Below are positions 8,073 through 9,916 of a stretch of DNA of 9,916 nucleotides, piece after piece. Below the pieces are notes generated by a model, which was not told where the DNA came from, searched no databases, and was given only the letters and a program-made list of their open reading frames with translations. The stretch is from positions 1 through 9,916 of the forward strand of contig JAEYTW010000411.1 in the NCBI GenBank assembly GCA_023433835.1. The letters are read 5' to 3'. Within the stretch, counting starts at the first letter, position 1. Every line of letters begins with the position of its first letter. A program made the position numbers and the translations under genes. The stretch is from Pseudomonadota bacterium (GTDB lineage Bacteria; Pseudomonadota; Alphaproteobacteria; Ferrovibrionales; Ferrovibrionaceae).

Positions 8073-9608
8073 TCAGTTGGTGATGTCGACGTTCCAGAAG
8101 AACGGCCAGGGGGTCGGCTGATAGCCGGTCAGCTTCTTCGACTGGGCCGCGAGGTTGTAGAACTCGCCTACCTTGATGGTCGGCACCTCGGTGTAGAACA
8201 GCTTCTGGATCTCGGCGAACTTCTTGGCGCGCGCCGTCGGATCGGCCTCGGTGTTGAAGGCCTGCATCGCCGCGTTCTTGTCGGCGGTGTCCCACCAGCC
8301 CGGATAGGCCGGGTTCATGAAGGTGATCAGCGAGGGTTCCGGCACGAAGGTGTGGAAGGTGAAGAACGCGTCCCACGCCTTGTCGTCGGCGCGGCGCTGG
8401 ACCAGCGTCGCCCAGTCGAGGACCTGCAGGTCGACCTTGAAGCCGGCGGCTTCCAGATTGGCCTGGGCCACCAGGCTCATCTTGTAGAGGAAGTCGTACT
8501 GCATCGAGGTCATAATGCGGATCGGCTCGCCCTTGTAGCCCGACTTCTTCAGGAGGTCGGCGGCCTTCTTCTCGTCGGCCTGGCCATAGCCCTGGACCGA
8601 GGCGGCGTCATAGAACGCGGTGCCCTTCGGGTAGATCGAGCCCTCGGTCTCGAAGAAGGCGCGGTTGCCGAAACCGGCCAGCAGCATGTCCGACGGCGAC
8701 AGCGCGGCCAGCACCGCCTGGCGCAGCGTCTGGTTGGCGGCGACGCCGGTCTTGGAATTCATGATCATCAGCGGGAAGCCGAACGGCCGCACCATGATGC
8801 CCTTGACCGCATCCTGACCCGAGAAACGGGTCGCCATGTCGGCCGGCAGCGAGTCGGCGAACTGGTACTGGCCGGCCAGGATGCCTTCGACGCGGGTCGA
8901 GGCATTGGGCACCGGCACGAAGCGGATCTCGTCGATCTTGGCTTCGCGATGCCCGCCGTAACCCGAGGCCGGGCCTTCCGGCGACTTGTAGGCGTCGAAC
9001 TTAGCCAGCCGGATGAATTGGTCGGGCTTGTGCTCGATCAGCTTGTAGGGGCCGGTGCCGATGAACTGCTTGAGCGGGTTGGCACCGTCGATGGTGTCGG
9101 CCGGCACGATGGCGGCGGCACCGTTCGACATGGCGATCAGCGGCAGCAGCGGCGCGAAGCGCTCCTTCAGCTTGATCTCGACCGCGTTGTCCTTGGCGGT
9201 GATGCCGGTGATCACGGCACCGGCCTGCTTGCCGCGCGGCGACACCTTGGTCCAGCGGTCGAGCGAGGCGACGACGTCGGCCGTCGTCATCGGCTTGCCG
9301 TTGTGGAACATCACGCCCTGGCGCAGGGGGATCGTGTAGGTCAGCCCGTCGGCCGCGATCGTCGGCTGGGCCGAAGCCAGCAGCGGCACCAGCTTCCAGG
9401 TGCCGTCGAAGGTGTAGAGCGTCTCGAAGATATGCTGGGTGATGATCGAGACGAGATCGGCGGTGACCCCGACCGGATCGAGCGTCGGCGGCTCGCCGAT
9501 CGTCGCGACGTTGATGACCTTGTTCTGGGCCTCGGCCGGCATGGCGCCGGCAAGCATGGCCGCAGCGATCGCCGTCGTGGCGATCAGGCGTTTGGCGAAT
9601 CCGAACAC
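8073..9608 (-). CDS. Periplasmic solute-binding protein, family 5 (DppA/OppA-like)
   Basis: About 511 residues, the usual size for family 5 binding proteins, which capture ligand in the periplasm and deliver it to the permeases. An N-terminal Sec signal is clear: FAKR, a hydrophobic ATTAIAAAMLAGAM stretch, and cleavage probably after AEA (residue 27). There is no lipobox cysteine, so it should be soluble. The mature protein begins with the typical IGEPPTLDP block, followed by YTIPLRQGVMFHNGKPMTTADV and, mid-protein, GTGPYKL. I favour the GTG at 9606-9608 because AGGAGG at 9616-9621 is 7 nt away, whereas it is only 1 nt from an ATG at 9612-9614 in the same frame; the choice changes the product by two residues. 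It is the first gene of the operon, with promoter-like elements about 90 nt upstream. Family 5 proteins bind peptides, but also nickel, opines, sugars and oligosaccharides, so the fold does not fix the ligand. Confidence 0.94.
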   Translation of the reverse strand: MFGFAKRLIATTAIAAAMLAGAMPAEAQNKVINVATIGEPPTLDPVGVTADLVSIITQHIFETLYTFDGTWKLVPLLASAQPTIAADGLTYTIPLRQGVMFHNGKPMTTADVVASLDRWTKVSPRGKQAGAVITGITAKDNAVEIKLKERFAPLLPLIAMSNGAAAIVPADTIDGANPLKQFIGTGPYKLIEHKPDQFIRLAKFDAYKSPEGPASGYGGHREAKIDEIRFVPVPNASTRVEGILAGQYQFADSLPADMATRFSGQDAVKGIMVRPFGFPLMIMNSKTGVAANQTLRQAVLAALSPSDMLLAGFGNRAFFETEGSIYPKGTAFYDAASVQGYGQADEKKAADLLKKSGYKGEPIRIMTSMQYDFLYKMSLVAQANLEAAGFKVDLQVLDWATLVQRRADDKAWDAFFTFHTFVPEPSLITFMNPAYPGWWDTADKNAAMQAFNTEADPTARAKKFAEIQKLFYTEVPTIKVGEFYNLAAQSKKLTGYQPTPWPFFWNVDITN

Positions 9609-9615
9609 GTGCATC

Positions 9616-9621
9616 CCTCCT
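9616..9621 (-). promoter_or_regulatory. Ribosome binding site deciding the binding-protein start
   Basis: On the minus strand this reads AGGAGG, a full Shine-Dalgarno core. It is 7 nt from a GTG (9608) but only 1 nt from an in-frame ATG (9614), so the GTG is the better-spaced start. It lies 8 nt downstream of the stem-loop at 9630-9650. Confidence 0.75.
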
Positions 9622-9629
9622 CTGCGCGT

Positions 9630-9650
9630 GCCGGACCGGTGGGGTCCGGC
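9630..9650 (-). repeat. Perfect 8-bp stem-loop in the 5' leader
   Basis: The arms GCCGGACC and GGTCCGGC are exact reverse complements around a 5-nt loop. In the predicted mRNA this GC-rich hairpin sits 8 nt upstream of the Shine-Dalgarno. No T-run follows on the minus strand, so it does not look like a terminator. A role in leader stability or in keeping the ribosome site open is possible; this is inferred. Confidence 0.7.
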
Positions 9651-9683
9651 TTGACGGATGTTCTTGTAACCCGATCGCCACGA

Positions 9684-9704
9684 ATTGTTCAATATGTAAA
9701 CAAT
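9684..9704. promoter_or_regulatory. Candidate operator: dyad ATTGTT-N9-AACAAT over the start of transcription
   Basis: The six-base arms are perfect reverse complements in a 21-bp element within a short AT-rich island of otherwise GC-rich DNA. It overlaps the predicted -10 hexamer and the expected transcription start, a position where a bound repressor would block initiation. CAATAT also occurs twice within or beside it, 11 bp apart (9690 and 9701). The operon's IclR-family protein is the obvious candidate binder, but IclR sites vary, so the assignment is inference. Confidence 0.5.
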
Positions 9705-9728
9705 ATCTCATATTTTGGGATTTGACAA
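9700..9728 (-). promoter_or_regulatory. Sigma70-like promoter of the operon
   Basis: On the minus strand TTGTCA (9723-9728, 5 of 6 to the -35 consensus) is followed by a 17-bp spacer and TATTGT (9700-9705, 4 of 6 to the -10 consensus). Transcription would start near 9693, leaving a leader of about 85 nt before the binding-protein gene. The surrounding AT-rich stretch supports a promoter. No experiment or second example backs it. Confidence 0.55.
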
Positions 9729-9757
9729 TGCCAGTGAGTGACCCCGGCGCAGGGAAT

Positions 9758-9773
9758 TGTGAGCGGCATCACC
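9758..9773. promoter_or_regulatory. CRP/FNR-family-like box
   Basis: TGTGA-N6-TCACC matches 9 of 10 fixed positions of the CRP consensus TGTGA-N6-TCACA. Its centre lies about 72 bp upstream of the predicted transcription start, close to one of the helical-phase positions used for class I activation (-71.5). Short motifs arise by chance, and alphaproteobacterial use of CRP differs from that of E. coli. Confidence 0.4.
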
Positions 9774-9777
9774 GTCC

Positions 9778-9822
9778 GGTGCGAACCCCAAGCGAGCCCG
9801 GATTTCCCGGAAGGTTCGCACC
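9778..9822. repeat. Inverted repeat, 10-bp perfect arms with 25-nt loop
   Basis: GGTGCGAACC and GGTTCGCACC are exact reverse complements. The loop contains a possible small inner CCGG/CCGG stem. It lies immediately upstream of the CRP-like box and promoter. No T-run flanks it on either strand, so a simple terminator is unlikely; a regulator site or the remains of an upstream transcript end are alternatives. Confidence 0.6.
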
Positions 9823-9879
9823 CGCCCGAACCCGTTGAGATCGCTGGCCGGCGGCCGGCTTGACCGCCATCTCCACCCA

Positions 9880-9897
9880 CCGGCGGCGCGCCGCCGG
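9880..9897. repeat. 18-bp perfect GC palindrome
   Basis: CCGGCGGCG followed directly by its reverse complement. A wider 10-bp inverted pair (9850-9859 with 9893-9902) overlaps it. All of it is pure or near-pure GC, so chance is a serious alternative. It may be part of the terminator region of a gene beyond the right edge, but no T-run is seen. Confidence 0.45.
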
Positions 9898-9916
9898 CCG
9901 CCAGCCGCCCCCCGGG

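Larger units (their letters stand above)
9609..9916. other. Non-coding control region upstream of the operon
   Basis: I see no convincing gene in these 308 bases. A 63-codon minus-strand open frame (9689-9880) has no recognisable motif, no good ribosome site, and runs through the promoter elements. The segment holds, from left to right, the leader with a hairpin, an AT-rich promoter and operator island (about 9681-9728), a CRP-like box, and GC-rich inverted repeats to the right edge. The next gene upstream lies outside the window. Confidence 0.7.

Noticed and set aside
6971..8083. Plus-strand open frame of 370 codons
   Set aside because: Antisense to the DppB-like permease; the His/Asp/Gln-rich repeats mirror its hydrophobic codons read backwards.
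8352..9725. Plus-strand open frame of 457 codons
   Set aside because: Antisense to the binding-protein gene and its promoter, with no motif or ribosome site.
9753..9766. 14-base match to the left half of the E. coli lac operator (GGAATTGTGAGCGG)
   Set aside because: The match stops at the half-site, with no right arm. The TGTGA-N6-TCACC dyad explains the same bases better, and nothing nearby resembles cloning-vector sequence.
9689..9880. Minus-strand open frame of 63 codons upstream of the operon
   Set aside because: No recognisable motif and no good ribosome site, and it spans the CRP-like box, inverted repeat and promoter.

Overview
The window is GC-rich and tightly packed, and every supportable gene lies on the minus strand, reading from right to left. 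It looks like one long operon from a high-GC proteobacterium, most likely an alphaproteobacterium. That guess rests only on base composition, gene style and the gene families present, because no taxonomic marker is in the window.

Layout in the direction of transcription: a 5' control region (about 9609-9916) with a sigma70-like promoter, a dyad operator, a CRP-like box and several inverted repeats; a periplasmic family 5 solute-binding protein (8073-9608); a 26-bp perfect palindrome (8039-8064); two Dpp/Opp-type permeases (7073-8014, 6211-7059); an N-acyl-D-amino-acid deacylase (4608-6209); a RidA-family enamine/imine deaminase (4226-4606); an IclR-family regulator (3406-4218); a fold-type III PLP enzyme of the D-serine dehydratase/D-threonine aldolase family (2358-3416); two Dpp/Opp-type ATPases (1336-2343, 365-1339); and the first 126 codons of a 2-keto-3-deoxygalactonokinase-family kinase (1-378), cut by the window edge. 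After the palindrome, junctions are either overlaps of 4-14 bp or gaps of 1-14 nt, which points to one translationally coupled transcript.

The genes fit one catabolic route. A complete ABC importer would bring in an N-acylated D-amino compound. The deacylase would free the amine. The PLP enzyme would eliminate the beta-hydroxyl to give an enamine/imine, RidA would hydrolyse that to a 2-keto acid, and the kinase would phosphorylate a 2-keto-3-deoxy sugar acid. A plain N-acyl-D-serine pathway does not explain the sugar-acid kinase. An N-acyl-2-amino-2-deoxy-aldonate (N-acetyl-D-glucosaminate or the galacto epimer, i.e. oxidised amino sugars) explains every gene, because D-glucosaminate is itself a beta-hydroxy D-alpha-amino acid and its dehydration gives 2-keto-3-deoxygluconate. 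This is the main hypothesis of the report. It is inference from gene content, not proof of substrate.

The long plus-strand open frames are antisense shadows of these genes. I saw no RNA gene, mobile element or CRISPR array.
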